From: Shimia sediminis
GTDB lineage: Bacteria; Pseudomonadota; Alphaproteobacteria; Rhodobacterales; Rhodobacteraceae
DNA: 64,000 bases
Direction: 5' to 3'
NCBI RefSeq assembly: GCF_003990645.1
Contig: NZ_RYZK01000001.1
Coordinates: forward strand, 558,001-622,000
The position numbers and the translations under genes were made by a program. The notes beneath the pieces were generated by a model. The model worked only from the letters and a program-made list of their open reading frames with translations, was not told the DNA's origin and searched no databases. Position 1 is the first letter of the stretch, and the number at the start of each line of letters is the position of its first letter. Shown here in pieces: positions 17,718-27,037 of the stretch.

Positions 17718-18590
17718 TCAATCGAGCTTTCGAAGACGTTGTATCAGGCTCGACGTATCCCAACGACCGCCGCCCATTTTCTGGACGTCCTTGTAGAACT
17801 GGTCGACCAGCGCCGTTACGGGCAGGCTTGCGCCGGTTTCATTGGCTGTATCCAAACAGATTCCCAAATCCTTGCGCATCCAGTCTACCGCGAACCCATG
17901 GTCAAAGTGGTCGTCGATCATTGTCTCGTAACGATTGGACATCTGCCAGCTGCCTGCCGCGCCCTGGCTGATCACCTCGACAACAGCGCGCCCGTCCAAT
18001 CCCGCTTTATCTGCAAAGTGGAGTGCTTCGGAGAGACCCTGAACAAGCCCCGCAATCGCAATTTGATTGCACATTTTGGTCATTTGCCCCGCCCCACTTT
18101 CACCAATGCGGCGGCAAATTCGAGCATAAGCATTTATGACGGGTTCCGCGGCTTCATAGGCAGAGGTGTCGCCACCACACATCACGGACAAAACTCCGTT
18201 TTCCGCACCAGCCTGGCCTCCGGAAATTGGAGCATCGACAAAGGAAATGCCCTGCGCTTTGCCAATATCAAAAAGCTCGCTTGTGACTTTTGCTGAAACC
18301 GTTGTGTGATCGACAAAAATCGACCCTGCGATCATCCCGGCAAAAGCACCCTCATCGCCCAGACAAACCTCACGTAGATCATCGTCGTTGCCAACACAGG
18401 CCATAACGAAATCACACCCCTGAGCCGCCTCACGGGGACTCAAGGCAAATGAACCGCCATGTTCCTTCGTCCAGGCTTCGGCCTTGGTGGCCGTGCGATT
18501 GTAGACGGTTACGTCGTGCCCGGCGTTTTTCAGATGCCCTGCCATGGGATATCCCATCACGCCCAGACCCAGAAAGGCTATTTTTGCCAT
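17718..18590 (-). CDS. NAD(P)-dependent 3-hydroxyisobutyrate-dehydrogenase-family oxidoreductase
   Basis: A 290-aa beta-hydroxyacid dehydrogenase. The dinucleotide motif GLGVMG opens the Rossmann domain (7-13). The substrate motif FVDAPISGGQAGAENG is at about 117-132 (Ser123), and the catalytic Lys is K172 in GAGQMTKMCNQ. The family includes 3-hydroxyisobutyrate dehydrogenase, tartronate semialdehyde reductase and related enzymes; the sequence alone does not separate them. ATG 18590 (MAKIAFLGLG) is the correct start; the 65-residue upstream extension runs into the divergent gene. It shares an 81-bp intergenic region with the penicillin-acylase gene. Confidence 0.9.
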   Translation of the reverse strand: MAKIAFLGLGVMGYPMAGHLKNAGHDVTVYNRTATKAEAWTKEHGGSFALSPREAAQGCDFVMACVGNDDDLREVCLGDEGAFAGMIAGSIFVDHTTVSAKVTSELFDIGKAQGISFVDAPISGGQAGAENGVLSVMCGGDTSAYEAAEPVINAYARICRRIGESGAGQMTKMCNQIAIAGLVQGLSEALHFADKAGLDGRAVVEVISQGAAGSWQMSNRYETMIDDHFDHGFAVDWMRKDLGICLDTANETGASLPVTALVDQFYKDVQKMGGGRWDTSSLIQRLRKLD

Positions 18591-18671
18591 GTGCTTTTCC
18601 CTCGCTTTCAAACATCGTAGTGTTTGTCGTGTTCCACGCGACGCTTGGCAAGAGTTAATCAGGGATTCGGC

Positions 18672-21137
18672 ATGGGGTTCATCATTCAATGGTTGCTGCG
18701 CATTGCGGGCGGCATGCTTTTGCTCGTCGTTTTGGGCGTTATGCTGGTCTATTTCCTGGCATCGCGCAGCTTGCCGGAATACCACAAGCGGCTGGTGGTT
18801 TCAGGCGTCTCGGAAAAGGTCGAGATCGTCCGTGACAATGCCAATGTACCGCACATTTTTGGCCAGCAAGATACCGATGTGTTTTTTGCGTTGGGCTACG
18901 CGCATGCACAGGACAGGCTTTGGCAGATGCTCATGCTGCGTCGAACCGCTCAAGGCCGCTTGTCCGAGGTGTTCGGCACTGCCACGCTGGAAGTCGATTC
19001 ATTGCTACGGCGGCTCGATTTTTACCCTCTGGCGGTTCAATCTGTTCAACATCAGGACGCGCGAACTGCTGGCGTTCTACGCGCCTACGCCAACGGCGTG
19101 AACACACGGATAGACGAGATCAACCGCGAGTCTTTGGGACGCGGGGCGCCGGAGATGTTCCTGTTTCCGAACGCGTTGGCACCGTGGCAACCTGCTGACT
19201 CCATTGCCATCCAGAAACTCATGGCTTTGCAGTTGTCTGGCCACCTGGACGAAGAAGTCCTGCGCGCACGCACAAGCCTTTTGCTGCCTGATGCCGACCG
19301 GTTGGCAGATATATTGCCCGATGCACCCGGAACCGGTGTTGCAGCCCTACCCGAATACGCCAATCTGGTTCCCGGTAACGCCCGGTTTGCCGCGTCCAGG
19401 CCGCTGCCTGCACATGGTTTGTCACCTTTCAATCGACGACCTCATGCGGGTGCGTCAAATGCCTGGGCGGCCGCGCCAAGTCGATCCGCTTCCGGCGGGA
19501 CACTTATGGCCAACGACCCGCATCTGGGCCTGAGTGCCCCTGCAATCTGGTACTTGGCGCGTTTGGAATTGGGCACAGGTGGCGTAATCGGGGGCACGAT
19601 CCCCGGAATGCCGGTTGTGTTAACCGGGCGCAGTGACTCGTTGGGATGGGGCTTAACGTCGGCCTACGTAGATGATCAGGATGTTTTTATTGAAGAACTC
19701 AATCCCGAGAATTCTGAAGAGTACCGAACCCCCGAAGGCTACACGCCTTTTCGAACCCGCAAGTCCATCATCAATATTGCAGATCAGGAACCTGTGACCC
19801 TGACCTTGCGCTGGACCGAGAACGGTCCTGTTCTGCCTGATAGCCACTACAATCTGGGCAGCATCACGCCCGAAGGGCATGTTGCAGCACTCGGGTGGAC
19901 GGCACTCAGCGCGCAGGACACATCTATGACGGCCGCCGTTAATCTTCTTTATGCTGGCTCCATTACCGAAGCCATTGCTGCCGCAGAAGGTTACATCTCT
20001 CCGGCCCAGAACCTGACCTTGGCCGACAAGGACAACGTTGCACTCAAAACCATTGGTGCGATCCCACGACGCGCCACTGCACATCAATCTCAAGGGCGGA
20101 TGCCAACGCTGGGCTGGATGCCCCAGAACCAGTGGCAAGGCCGCCTGCCCTATGCATCGAACCCCGTCTTTCTAAGCCCCATTGGGGGTATCGTCGGAAA
20201 CACGAACAACAAAACCGTTGAACGCCCCTTTCCGCTACATGTGTCCTATGTCTGGGGGGACACTCAGCGCGTGCAACGCTGGCAACGCCTGATGCAGAGC
20301 CGACAGGTACACACGCGAGATAGCTTCGTGGAGGCACAGCTGGATACTGTAAGTTTCACGGCACGTGCCTTGCTCCCTCTTGTTGGCGCCGATCTTTGGT
20401 TTACGGGCGAAGCCGCCCCGGAGGGTACCAAAGAACGGCTGCGCCAACGCGCGCTTGCTTTACTTGCCGAGTGGAACGGCGAAATGAACGAACACCTGCC
20501 CGAACCGCTGATCTATGCGGCTTGGATGCGGGCGCTGCAAGAACGGCTGATCAAGGACGATCTTGGTCCATTGGCCGAAGAATACACCCACGTCGAACCC
20601 TTGTTCATTGAGCGCGTCTTTCGCGACGTCGATGGCGCATCCCATTGGTGCGACGTTATTCAAAGTGCGCCTGTTGAAACCTGCACTGACATGGCGCGGC
20701 TTGCTTTGGACGATGCGCTTATCTGGATTTCCGAAAAATACGGCACGCAGCTGGAATCCCTGCGGTGGGGAGACGCCCACCAAGCGACCCATGATCACCA
20801 GGTTTTGGGCGAAGTACCATTGCTCAGATACTTCGTGAACATCCGCCAATCCACATCCGGTGGAGACAACACACTCCAGCGCGGCAAGACCAGCGGGAGT
20901 GGACCGGACCCGTTTCAGAACGTGCATGCGGCCGGATATCGGGGCGTGTATGACTTTGCAGACCCCGACAGTTCGGTCTTTGTAATCTCTACGGGGCAAT
21001 CTGGTCATTTTCTGTCGCGCTTTTACGACGACATGGCTCAGCTATGGCGCCGTGGAGAATATGTGCCGATGTCTTTGGATCCAGATCTGGCACGTGCGGC
21101 TTCTGTAGGTGTTACCCGCTTGGTGCCAAAGGAATAG
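18672..21137 (+). CDS. Penicillin acylase (penicillin amidase) family Ntn hydrolase
   Basis: An 821-aa precursor. An N-terminal membrane helix (about 7-30) precedes the alpha-chain motifs VEIVRDNANVPHIFGQ and ALGYAHAQDRLWQM. The nucleophile Ser262 begins the beta chain in S-N-A-W, the universal autoprocessing site of the family, followed by MANDPHLGLSAPAIWY. Later, the PIGGIVGNTNNK motif supplies the catalytic Asn. It should cleave itself and hydrolyse an amide bond in the periplasm. Substrates in this family include beta-lactams, N-acyl homoserine lactones and acylated siderophore precursors; the true one here is unknown. It stands alone, divergent from a dehydrogenase. Confidence 0.92.
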   Translation: MGFIIQWLLRIAGGMLLLVVLGVMLVYFLASRSLPEYHKRLVVSGVSEKVEIVRDNANVPHIFGQQDTDVFFALGYAHAQDRLWQMLMLRRTAQGRLSEVFGTATLEVDSLLRRLDFYPLAVQSVQHQDARTAGVLRAYANGVNTRIDEINRESLGRGAPEMFLFPNALAPWQPADSIAIQKLMALQLSGHLDEEVLRARTSLLLPDADRLADILPDAPGTGVAALPEYANLVPGNARFAASRPLPAHGLSPFNRRPHAGASNAWAAAPSRSASGGTLMANDPHLGLSAPAIWYLARLELGTGGVIGGTIPGMPVVLTGRSDSLGWGLTSAYVDDQDVFIEELNPENSEEYRTPEGYTPFRTRKSIINIADQEPVTLTLRWTENGPVLPDSHYNLGSITPEGHVAALGWTALSAQDTSMTAAVNLLYAGSITEAIAAAEGYISPAQNLTLADKDNVALKTIGAIPRRATAHQSQGRMPTLGWMPQNQWQGRLPYASNPVFLSPIGGIVGNTNNKTVERPFPLHVSYVWGDTQRVQRWQRLMQSRQVHTRDSFVEAQLDTVSFTARALLPLVGADLWFTGEAAPEGTKERLRQRALALLAEWNGEMNEHLPEPLIYAAWMRALQERLIKDDLGPLAEEYTHVEPLFIERVFRDVDGASHWCDVIQSAPVETCTDMARLALDDALIWISEKYGTQLESLRWGDAHQATHDHQVLGEVPLLRYFVNIRQSTSGGDNTLQRGKTSGSGPDPFQNVHAAGYRGVYDFADPDSSVFVISTGQSGHFLSRFYDDMAQLWRRGEYVPMSLDPDLARAASVGVTRLVPKE

Positions 21138-21167
21138 TGCGACGCTCGCGAGACCATAGAACAGGCG

Positions 21168-22439
21168 CTACAGACCTTGGAACTTGCGCGCCTGTCGGGC
21201 TGTCCAGCTTACGCGGATATGAAACCCTGTCTCATCTTGGGTTTCTTCCTCGATCACGCCTTCCTTGAATAGCCATGCGCGCTGTTTTCCCTGCGAAAAA
21301 TCCAGGTGGAGCTGCTCTTCGGATTTGTCCAAAGCCAGCGCATTGGAAATTGCCAAAAACAAGGCGTCAAGCCCTTCGCCTGTCACAGCGGACACAGCAA
21401 AAATCTCGTCGTCACGCTCTGCACGCGCGCGGATCGCTTCAGCTGTGTCGTCCTCAAGCAGATCGACCTTGTTCCAGACCTCCAGCTGTTTTGCACCACT
21501 ATCTACGCCGAGAGAGTTCAGAATGTCGCGTACATCTTCGGCCTGAATGTCAGTCTCAGGATGGGCGATATCGCGTACGTGCAGGATCAGGTCAGCGGCA
21601 AGCACCTCTTCCAAGGTGGCGCGGAACGAAGCCACAAGTTCAGTGGGAAGATCACTGATAAAACCAACTGTGTCCGACAGGATCACTTCGGGGCCATCGG
21701 GCAATTCAACCGCGCGCATCGTAGGATCAAGCGTGGCAAAGAGCATGTCTTTGGCCATCACATCAGCGCCCGTTACATGGTTGAAAAGTGTGGATTTTCC
21801 TGCATTTGTATAGCCAACCAACGCCACGATTGGAAACGGAACCTTGGCTCTTGCCTTGCGGTGCAGCTCTCGAGTTTTCACCACCTTGGACAGTTGCCTG
21901 CGCAGGCGTACAAGCTGGTCATCAATCGCGCGTCGGTCGGCCTCGATCTGGGTTTCGCCAGGGCCGCCAACGAAACCTAGTCCGCCACGCTGACGTTCAA
22001 GGTGCGTCCAGGCACGGACCAACCGCGTACGCTGATAGCTGAGTGCAGCCATCTCAACCTGCAGAACCCCCTCTCGGGTTCTGGCACGATCCGAGAAGAT
22101 TTCGAGAATTAGGCCCGTGCGGTCAAGCAGCTTGACCTTCCACGCTTTTTCCAAATTTCGCTGCTGAACCGGCGTTACAGGCCCGTCAATCAGAACCAGT
22201 TCAACTTCGTGCGACTTGAACAGATTGCCAAGTTCTTCAATCTTACCGGAACCAAACAGCATCCCTGGATGCGGTCGTGCCAAACGCACTGTGTTTGAGC
22301 CGACGACATCCAGCTCTGATAGTGCTGTGGCAAGCGAAACAGCCTCTTCCAAAGCGAAAGAGGCCTGGCGCCGTTTCTCGGTGCCGGTGATATCCGGATG
22401 CAGGACCCAAGCGCGGGTGACCTGCGCGTCATGCTCCAT
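21168..22439 (-). CDS. hflX: GTPase HflX
   Basis: A 423-aa ribosome-associated GTPase. The HflX N-terminal domain includes RPHPGMLFGSGKIEEL and the long helical arm; the G motifs are G1 GYTNAGKS (209-216), G3 DTVGF (256-260) and G4 NKVD (323-326). The RGGLGFVGGPGETQIE linker is a family signature. HflX splits stalled or heat-damaged 70S ribosomes. ATG 22439 is used; the upstream TTG adds only one residue. The start overlaps the hfq stop by one base (TGATG), the conserved hfq-hflX coupling of proteobacteria. Convergent with the acylase gene, 30 bp apart. Confidence 0.97.
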   Translation of the reverse strand: MEHDAQVTRAWVLHPDITGTEKRRQASFALEEAVSLATALSELDVVGSNTVRLARPHPGMLFGSGKIEELGNLFKSHEVELVLIDGPVTPVQQRNLEKAWKVKLLDRTGLILEIFSDRARTREGVLQVEMAALSYQRTRLVRAWTHLERQRGGLGFVGGPGETQIEADRRAIDDQLVRLRRQLSKVVKTRELHRKARAKVPFPIVALVGYTNAGKSTLFNHVTGADVMAKDMLFATLDPTMRAVELPDGPEVILSDTVGFISDLPTELVASFRATLEEVLAADLILHVRDIAHPETDIQAEDVRDILNSLGVDSGAKQLEVWNKVDLLEDDTAEAIRARAERDDEIFAVSAVTGEGLDALFLAISNALALDKSEEQLHLDFSQGKQRAWLFKEGVIEEETQDETGFHIRVSWTARQARKFQGL

Positions 22440-22678
22440 CAAGAGGCGTCTTCACCCTCATAAAGGCTGATCGGCTGCGCCGGCATAATGGTCGAAATTG
22501 CGTGTTTATACACCAGTTGGCTTTGACCATCTCGGCGCAGGAGTACGCAGAAATTGTCAAACCAGGTGATCACACCCTGGAGTTTCACACCGTTGATGAG
22601 AAAAATCGTTACAGGTACTTTGGTCTTACGAACGTGATTTAAGAATGCGTCCTGGAGGTTTTGTCGGTCCGAAGCCAT
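22439..22678 (-). CDS. hfq: RNA chaperone Hfq
   Basis: A 79-aa Sm-like protein. Both Sm motifs are intact: [31 protein letters not shown] is cut here as Sm1 ([10 protein letters not shown], about 25-34), and Sm2 includes the YKHAIST motif. It forms a hexamer that pairs small RNAs with mRNAs; in Rhodobacter capsulatus the homologue (NrfA) acts in nitrogen-fixation control, which fits the adjacent ntr genes. The C-terminal tail is short, as usual in alphaproteobacteria. The N-terminus is set by MASDRQNLQ at 22678; longer frames are not coding. Confidence 0.97.
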   Translation of the reverse strand: MASDRQNLQDAFLNHVRKTKVPVTIFLINGVKLQGVITWFDNFCVLLRRDGQSQLVYKHAISTIMPAQPISLYEGEDAS

Positions 22679-23075
22679 CGCGATTGCCTTTGTTCTTGTT
22701 GGGTGCCACGGGTGCAATAGGGGCAAGTATGTCGCGCCCACTGATGAGTTTCTACCCCTAATATGAAGTAGGTGGTCCCAGTGCGTTCAGGACCGAAACA
22801 TTTGAGCAACATCCAGCATGGCACGATTGGCCCCATGAGAGCGATGGAACTTGCGATTTCCAAATCTTCGCCCGGGAAACCTCTGCATGGGACCAGCCAG
22901 ATGACAACAAGCGGAACTGTTGACCCAAGTCTTGCATAGATTCCAAAATGCTTCAGCGTGTTGCCTTGAATTCTCAACGCCACTTGCATTCGCTGATTGG
23001 CTTGTTAGCCTTTGAATGAGTGGTGTATTGTGGCCCTAGGTATTTGGTCTCCAAACAGGTTAAGTGATTTCGAAG
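22679..23075. other. 397-bp intergenic region between hfq and a glycosyltransferase-like gene
   Basis: This region must carry the hfq-hflX promoter (leftward) and probably the promoter of the gene at 23076 (rightward). I found no convincing gene in it. A leftward reading frame at about 22740-22989 is hydrophobic in part (STVPLVVIWLVPCRGFPG, then SSIALMGPIVPCWMLLK) but has no ribosome site, runs into hfq in another frame, and looks like a chance frame or gene remnant. Base composition appears more AT-rich than the flanking core genes. Confidence 0.5.
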
Positions 23076-23999
23076 ATGAACGACGTCTCCATTTTTTTCG
23101 TTGCTGACGGTATCAAACTCGAAAGAAAATCCTGGGTTCTGGCCGTGTCCTTGCGTCGGGAAATGGGATTTGATTTTCCTATCATTGCTTATGTTCCAGA
23201 ACAAAAACTTGGCAGCATGTCATCCGTTAGCCGGGTTGTCTTTCGGCGTTGCGGTGTCGAGGTTCGCACCTTTGATCCGAGCAAAGGAGATTGGGAAACC
23301 CCGTATGTTGTCGGCAACAAGATCCTGGCAGCGAAGGAACAGCGAGAAACAACACACTCTATTTTCCTTGATACTGACACTGTGTGCATTCAACCTTTGG
23401 AATTTCCCCGCGATGACACGCGCCCTTATCTGGCGGCTGTCCCAGAAGGTGTATTGACCTGGGGGAAAGAACGGCGCGGACACTCGTGGGAGGTTGCCTA
23501 TGGCGAATTCGGATTGGATGTGCCGGAACAGCGCGTAACCTTGACCAGGGGTCGTAACAGAAGTGTACCCCCCTATTTTAACGCGGGATTTGTGGCATTC
23601 AGAGAAAAGCCGGACTACCGTGGGAACAGGCTATCAGATGTTTGGTATGACACGGCACTCAGGCTTGATCGGAATCCAGATATTGCTGACAAGCGTCCTT
23701 GGCTGGATCAGATTTCTTTGCCTGTGGCGGCTGCAAGAATGAATGCCGACCTTGTGGTACTGGATGAGTCTTTCAATTGCTCACTGCACGGACGTTCCGT
23801 CGATCCACAAATAGACAAGCGCCTTTTGCATTACCACCATGTTGCAACGTTCAACAAATGGCCACAATGCCGCTCAGTTTTGGGGACAGCTTCCGAGTGG
23901 CTTCCGGACAAAAAGCGCGGGCATCTGAAGAGACATTTGAGCCGCTGGAAGTTTCCCGGCGACTTGGAAGAAGCTGCCAGCTCCGAATCCTCGGACTAA
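23076..23999 (+). CDS. Glycosyltransferase-like protein (GT-A/GT8-like fold)
   Basis: A 307-aa protein without signal peptide. It starts with an alternating beta/alpha nucleotide-sugar fold, then HSIFLDTDTVC with a DxD metal/sugar-nucleotide motif at about residue 107, PPYFNAGFVAFR (the typical acceptor-side segment of GT8-like enzymes), and a C-terminal HHVATFNKWP. The predicted role is transfer of a sugar to a glycan or lipid; donor and acceptor are unknown. ATG 23076 is preferred; GTG 23064 is also in frame. It sits alone, opposite in direction to the hfq and trk operons, and its composition looks less GC-rich than theirs, suggesting acquisition (inference). Confidence 0.65.
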   Translation: MNDVSIFFVADGIKLERKSWVLAVSLRREMGFDFPIIAYVPEQKLGSMSSVSRVVFRRCGVEVRTFDPSKGDWETPYVVGNKILAAKEQRETTHSIFLDTDTVCIQPLEFPRDDTRPYLAAVPEGVLTWGKERRGHSWEVAYGEFGLDVPEQRVTLTRGRNRSVPPYFNAGFVAFREKPDYRGNRLSDVWYDTALRLDRNPDIADKRPWLDQISLPVAAARMNADLVVLDESFNCSLHGRSVDPQIDKRLLHYHHVATFNKWPQCRSVLGTASEWLPDKKRGHLKRHLSRWKFPGDLEEAASSESSD

Positions 24000-24009
24000 C
24001 TTCAGTTTC

Positions 24010-25524
24010 TTAGCGCCTCCAAAGCTCGGTCGACATAAGCGCGATTATCGCGAGAGTCTCCAGGCGTCCTAGCGCCATTGCAGCGCACATCACCAGTTTG
24101 ACTGCGCTTGTCTGTCCGACCAGGTCGATGGGGGTTTCCACGGCGACGGCAACCAAGGGGCCTGTGTTGGTCAGGCTGGCAATCGCCATAACAAGTGCCT
24201 CTTCAAATCCTGCCCCGAGGCCTGCCAAAGAAATGGTTACAAACGCCAGAGAAATGGCGAAGAGCATAAAAAACACCCAAGCAATTTGCGCCCCTTTTTG
24301 GCGAATACGCCGCGACGCCTTGGTTTGTCCCACAACCATTGAAGGATGAACGAGGCGCTGCATCTCACCAAGCCCCTGAAGATAAAGGACATAAACTCTC
24401 AACAGCTTGACGCCCCCTGCCGTGGTGGCGACCCCACCACCTACAATGGCAAGCCCCATCAGGATCAAGCCTGGCGTGCCAAGCCCCGACCATGCCTGCG
24501 CCGTCTGCCATTCCGCGCTGGCGAAACCTGTTGTTGTCAAGAAACTCAAAACCGTAAAGATCGATCCCCAAGCCGCCTGAACCGCGGCCTGGGTGTTCTG
24601 TATGTCATCTACTTCAAAAGCGCCGATCCAGTGTCTCAGAAACAAGAATGTAGGTACCAAAAGTACGACTAAAATGCCCAATCTGAACTCATGGTCCTTC
24701 AACACAGAGTCGCGTCTTACTGCACCAGTGTCGGAAGAGAACGTCGTGCGGGAAAGAGCAAACAGCATAAACAGGAACAGTACCACTTCGCCTCCTGGTC
24801 CGGCCTTGGCGTCCGCAAGACCGTTGACCGGGCTAATCCCACTTGTTGCCATCACGGACATGGCGTGCATCAAACCAACCAGGCTGTTCTCGCCAAGGAT
24901 GGTAAGCATGATCCACATGATAAGTGTTAGACCAGCGTAAATCGGGACCATGGCGATAACACCGCGCTGCCACCGCTTCATCGGATGCGCGGCGCCGACG
25001 TGATCTAGTCTGCCTTCATCCAAACCGGGCTCGGCGCGGGTGGTGACTTCAAACCCGCCCAGGCTTAGCGGAGCAAACACGGCTGCAGCCGCAATCCACA
25101 TCAAAAGGCCGCCCAACCAAGCGACCAAGCCCCGCCACAGGTGTAAAGACGGAGAAAGTCGCGGAGAATCGAAAAGCGTTGCCCCGGTTGTTGTAAAGGA
25201 CGACAACATCTCGACATAGGCATTCAGATAGGAAGTTGTCGCCAAACCCCACCAGAATGGCAAAGCGAGAACCAGAGGCAAAACCGTAAAGGCCAAAAAC
25301 AGCGACACCAGAAAATCGACTGTTCGTGGGCTGCGGCCGGTGTCCGAAATGGCTAATGCAATAAGACCGAAGATAAAAAGGACCAGAATTGCGCTGTAAA
25401 GAAACGCGCGCCCTTCGTGTGAATCGTGCAAAACACCGGCGTAGATCGCGGGAACCAACATGGCGATCCCTGCAATTCCGAAGAACAGCAGGAAAATTGG
25501 CAATCGGAAAATCCAGGCGAACAT
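24010..25524 (-). CDS. trkH: Potassium uptake protein TrkH (membrane subunit)
   Basis: A 504-aa integral membrane protein with about ten hydrophobic segments and repeated pore loops of the TrkH/KtrB class: SFTTTGATLFDSP, ATSGISPVNG, FLTTTGFASAEW and LTNTGPLVAVAV each hold the selectivity-filter glycine. It imports K+ driven by the membrane potential and is gated by TrkA. ATG 25524 (MFAWIFRLP) lies 4 bp after the trkA stop, so the two are co-transcribed and probably translationally coupled. It is convergent with the glycosyltransferase-like gene, 10 bp apart. Confidence 0.95.
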   Translation of the reverse strand: MFAWIFRLPIFLLFFGIAGIAMLVPAIYAGVLHDSHEGRAFLYSAILVLFIFGLIALAISDTGRSPRTVDFLVSLFLAFTVLPLVLALPFWWGLATTSYLNAYVEMLSSFTTTGATLFDSPRLSPSLHLWRGLVAWLGGLLMWIAAAAVFAPLSLGGFEVTTRAEPGLDEGRLDHVGAAHPMKRWQRGVIAMVPIYAGLTLIMWIMLTILGENSLVGLMHAMSVMATSGISPVNGLADAKAGPGGEVVLFLFMLFALSRTTFSSDTGAVRRDSVLKDHEFRLGILVVLLVPTFLFLRHWIGAFEVDDIQNTQAAVQAAWGSIFTVLSFLTTTGFASAEWQTAQAWSGLGTPGLILMGLAIVGGGVATTAGGVKLLRVYVLYLQGLGEMQRLVHPSMVVGQTKASRRIRQKGAQIAWVFFMLFAISLAFVTISLAGLGAGFEEALVMAIASLTNTGPLVAVAVETPIDLVGQTSAVKLVMCAAMALGRLETLAIIALMSTELWRR

Positions 25525-25528
25525 CGAA

Positions 25529-26905
25529 TCAGAAAAAGTCGATAGAGACCTGCAACAGGCGCTCGACTTCCGGGACGTCCTTGGCCATGGCAAACATTGC
25601 GATCACGTCGCCCTCTTCGATGCGGGTGCCTCCCTTGGGTTTTAGGACCTTGTCGCCCTTGAGGATGGCACCAATCAAAACACCCTCGGGAAAGTCGATA
25701 TCACGCACTTGTCGGCCGGCGATTGGTGAGGTCGATAAAACCTCGGCTTCAATGATCTCTGCTTCCGCATCTCCAATGGAATAGACATCACGTACGCGCC
25801 CATGACGAATATGCCGTAGAATAGAACTGACCGTCGTCGCACGCGGGTTAATGTACGCATCAATACCAAGCGGTCCCATCAATGGTACCAAAGTCGGATC
25901 ATTGATTAGCGCCACAGTCATGGGACACCCACGAGACTTTGCCCTGACAGCCGCCAAAAGGTTCACCTTATCGTCGTCAGTGACGGCCAAAACAGCATCC
26001 GTGCGGTCGATCCCGGCCTCGGTTAACATGGCAGCGTCAAGCCCATCACCATGTAGCACAATCGTGCGTTCCAGTGATTCAGCGGCCTTCTCAGCAACCT
26101 GACGACTTTGTTCGACAATTTTGGTTCGGATTCTGTGGGCACTGGTTTCCAACTTTTGCGCCACCATCAGACCAACATTCCCGCCCCCGATCAGCAGTAC
26201 GCGATCTTGCTTCTTTTGTGTTTTACCAAAAACTTCAAGCGTTCTGCTAATGTCATCAAGCGCCGTAAAGACATAGATTTCATCATTGACGAACAGCTGA
26301 TCTGCCGGTTCAGGCGCGAACAGCGTTCCTTTTCGCCGCACCCCCACAACGACTGCCTGCAACGTGGAAAACAGGTCAGTGAGCTGACGCAGAGGCGTGT
26401 TCACGACTGGGCAATCTTCTTCCAAAGTCAGCCCAAGCATCTGAACACGACCATCGAGGAACGTCTCTGTATCAAAGGCCGCCGGTGCAGACAGCCGCTT
26501 TAACGCTGCTTCGGCCACTTCCTGTTCGGGGCTTATCACAACATCAATCGGCATGTGATCGCGACGGTAGAGATCAGAGTAGATAGCCTCGAGATATGAT
26601 TGGCTGCGAAGACGCGCGATCTTTCTCGGTATCGCAAAAACCGAGTGCGCCACCTGGCACGTGACCATGTTGACCTCATCCGAATAGGTCGCGGCGATAA
26701 TCATATCAGCGTCGTTGGCTCCGGCTTTGTCCAATACGTCGGGATAACTCGCAAACCCAGCGAGTCCTTGGACATCCAGAGTATCAGTCGCCCTACGAAC
26801 GAGATCGGGGTTACTGTCCACCACCGTCACATCGTTGCGTTCACCCGAAAGGTGGCGTGCGATCTGCCAACCTACCTGACCAGCCCCACAGATAATGACC
26901 TTCAT
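25529..26905 (-). CDS. trkA: Trk system potassium transporter TrkA
   Basis: A 458-aa cytoplasmic regulator made of two RCK units: NAD-binding TrkA-N domains at residues 1-120 (KVIICGAGQVGWQIARHL) and about 230-350 (RVLLIGGGNVGLMVAQKL), each followed by a TrkA-C domain (about 145-225 and 370-455). It binds NAD(H)/ATP and controls the TrkH pore. ATG 26905 gives the standard N-terminus MKVIICGAG. First gene of trkA-trkH, divergent from a lipoprotein gene with about 130 bp between. In Rhodobacteraceae trkA commonly follows ntrX; here two lipoprotein genes intervene. Confidence 0.96.
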   Translation of the reverse strand: MKVIICGAGQVGWQIARHLSGERNDVTVVDSNPDLVRRATDTLDVQGLAGFASYPDVLDKAGANDADMIIAATYSDEVNMVTCQVAHSVFAIPRKIARLRSQSYLEAIYSDLYRRDHMPIDVVISPEQEVAEAALKRLSAPAAFDTETFLDGRVQMLGLTLEEDCPVVNTPLRQLTDLFSTLQAVVVGVRRKGTLFAPEPADQLFVNDEIYVFTALDDISRTLEVFGKTQKKQDRVLLIGGGNVGLMVAQKLETSAHRIRTKIVEQSRQVAEKAAESLERTIVLHGDGLDAAMLTEAGIDRTDAVLAVTDDDKVNLLAAVRAKSRGCPMTVALINDPTLVPLMGPLGIDAYINPRATTVSSILRHIRHGRVRDVYSIGDAEAEIIEAEVLSTSPIAGRQVRDIDFPEGVLIGAILKGDKVLKPKGGTRIEEGDVIAMFAMAKDVPEVERLLQVSIDFF

Positions 26906-27037
26906 ATTGTGCCTCTTTAGGTTTGGCCTCTCCGGGTTTGCCAGAAGGCATGACAGAACCACCTAACAAGGTCAAATACTACCATTGACCATATACCCTG
27001 CAATGAGGTTTCATCACATCAGAAGTTGGAGCATGAA

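Noticed and set aside
22639-22989. Hydrophobic minus-strand frame next to hfq
   Set aside because: Overlaps hfq in another frame, has no ribosome site and no family resemblance; kept only as a possible remnant in the intergenic note.
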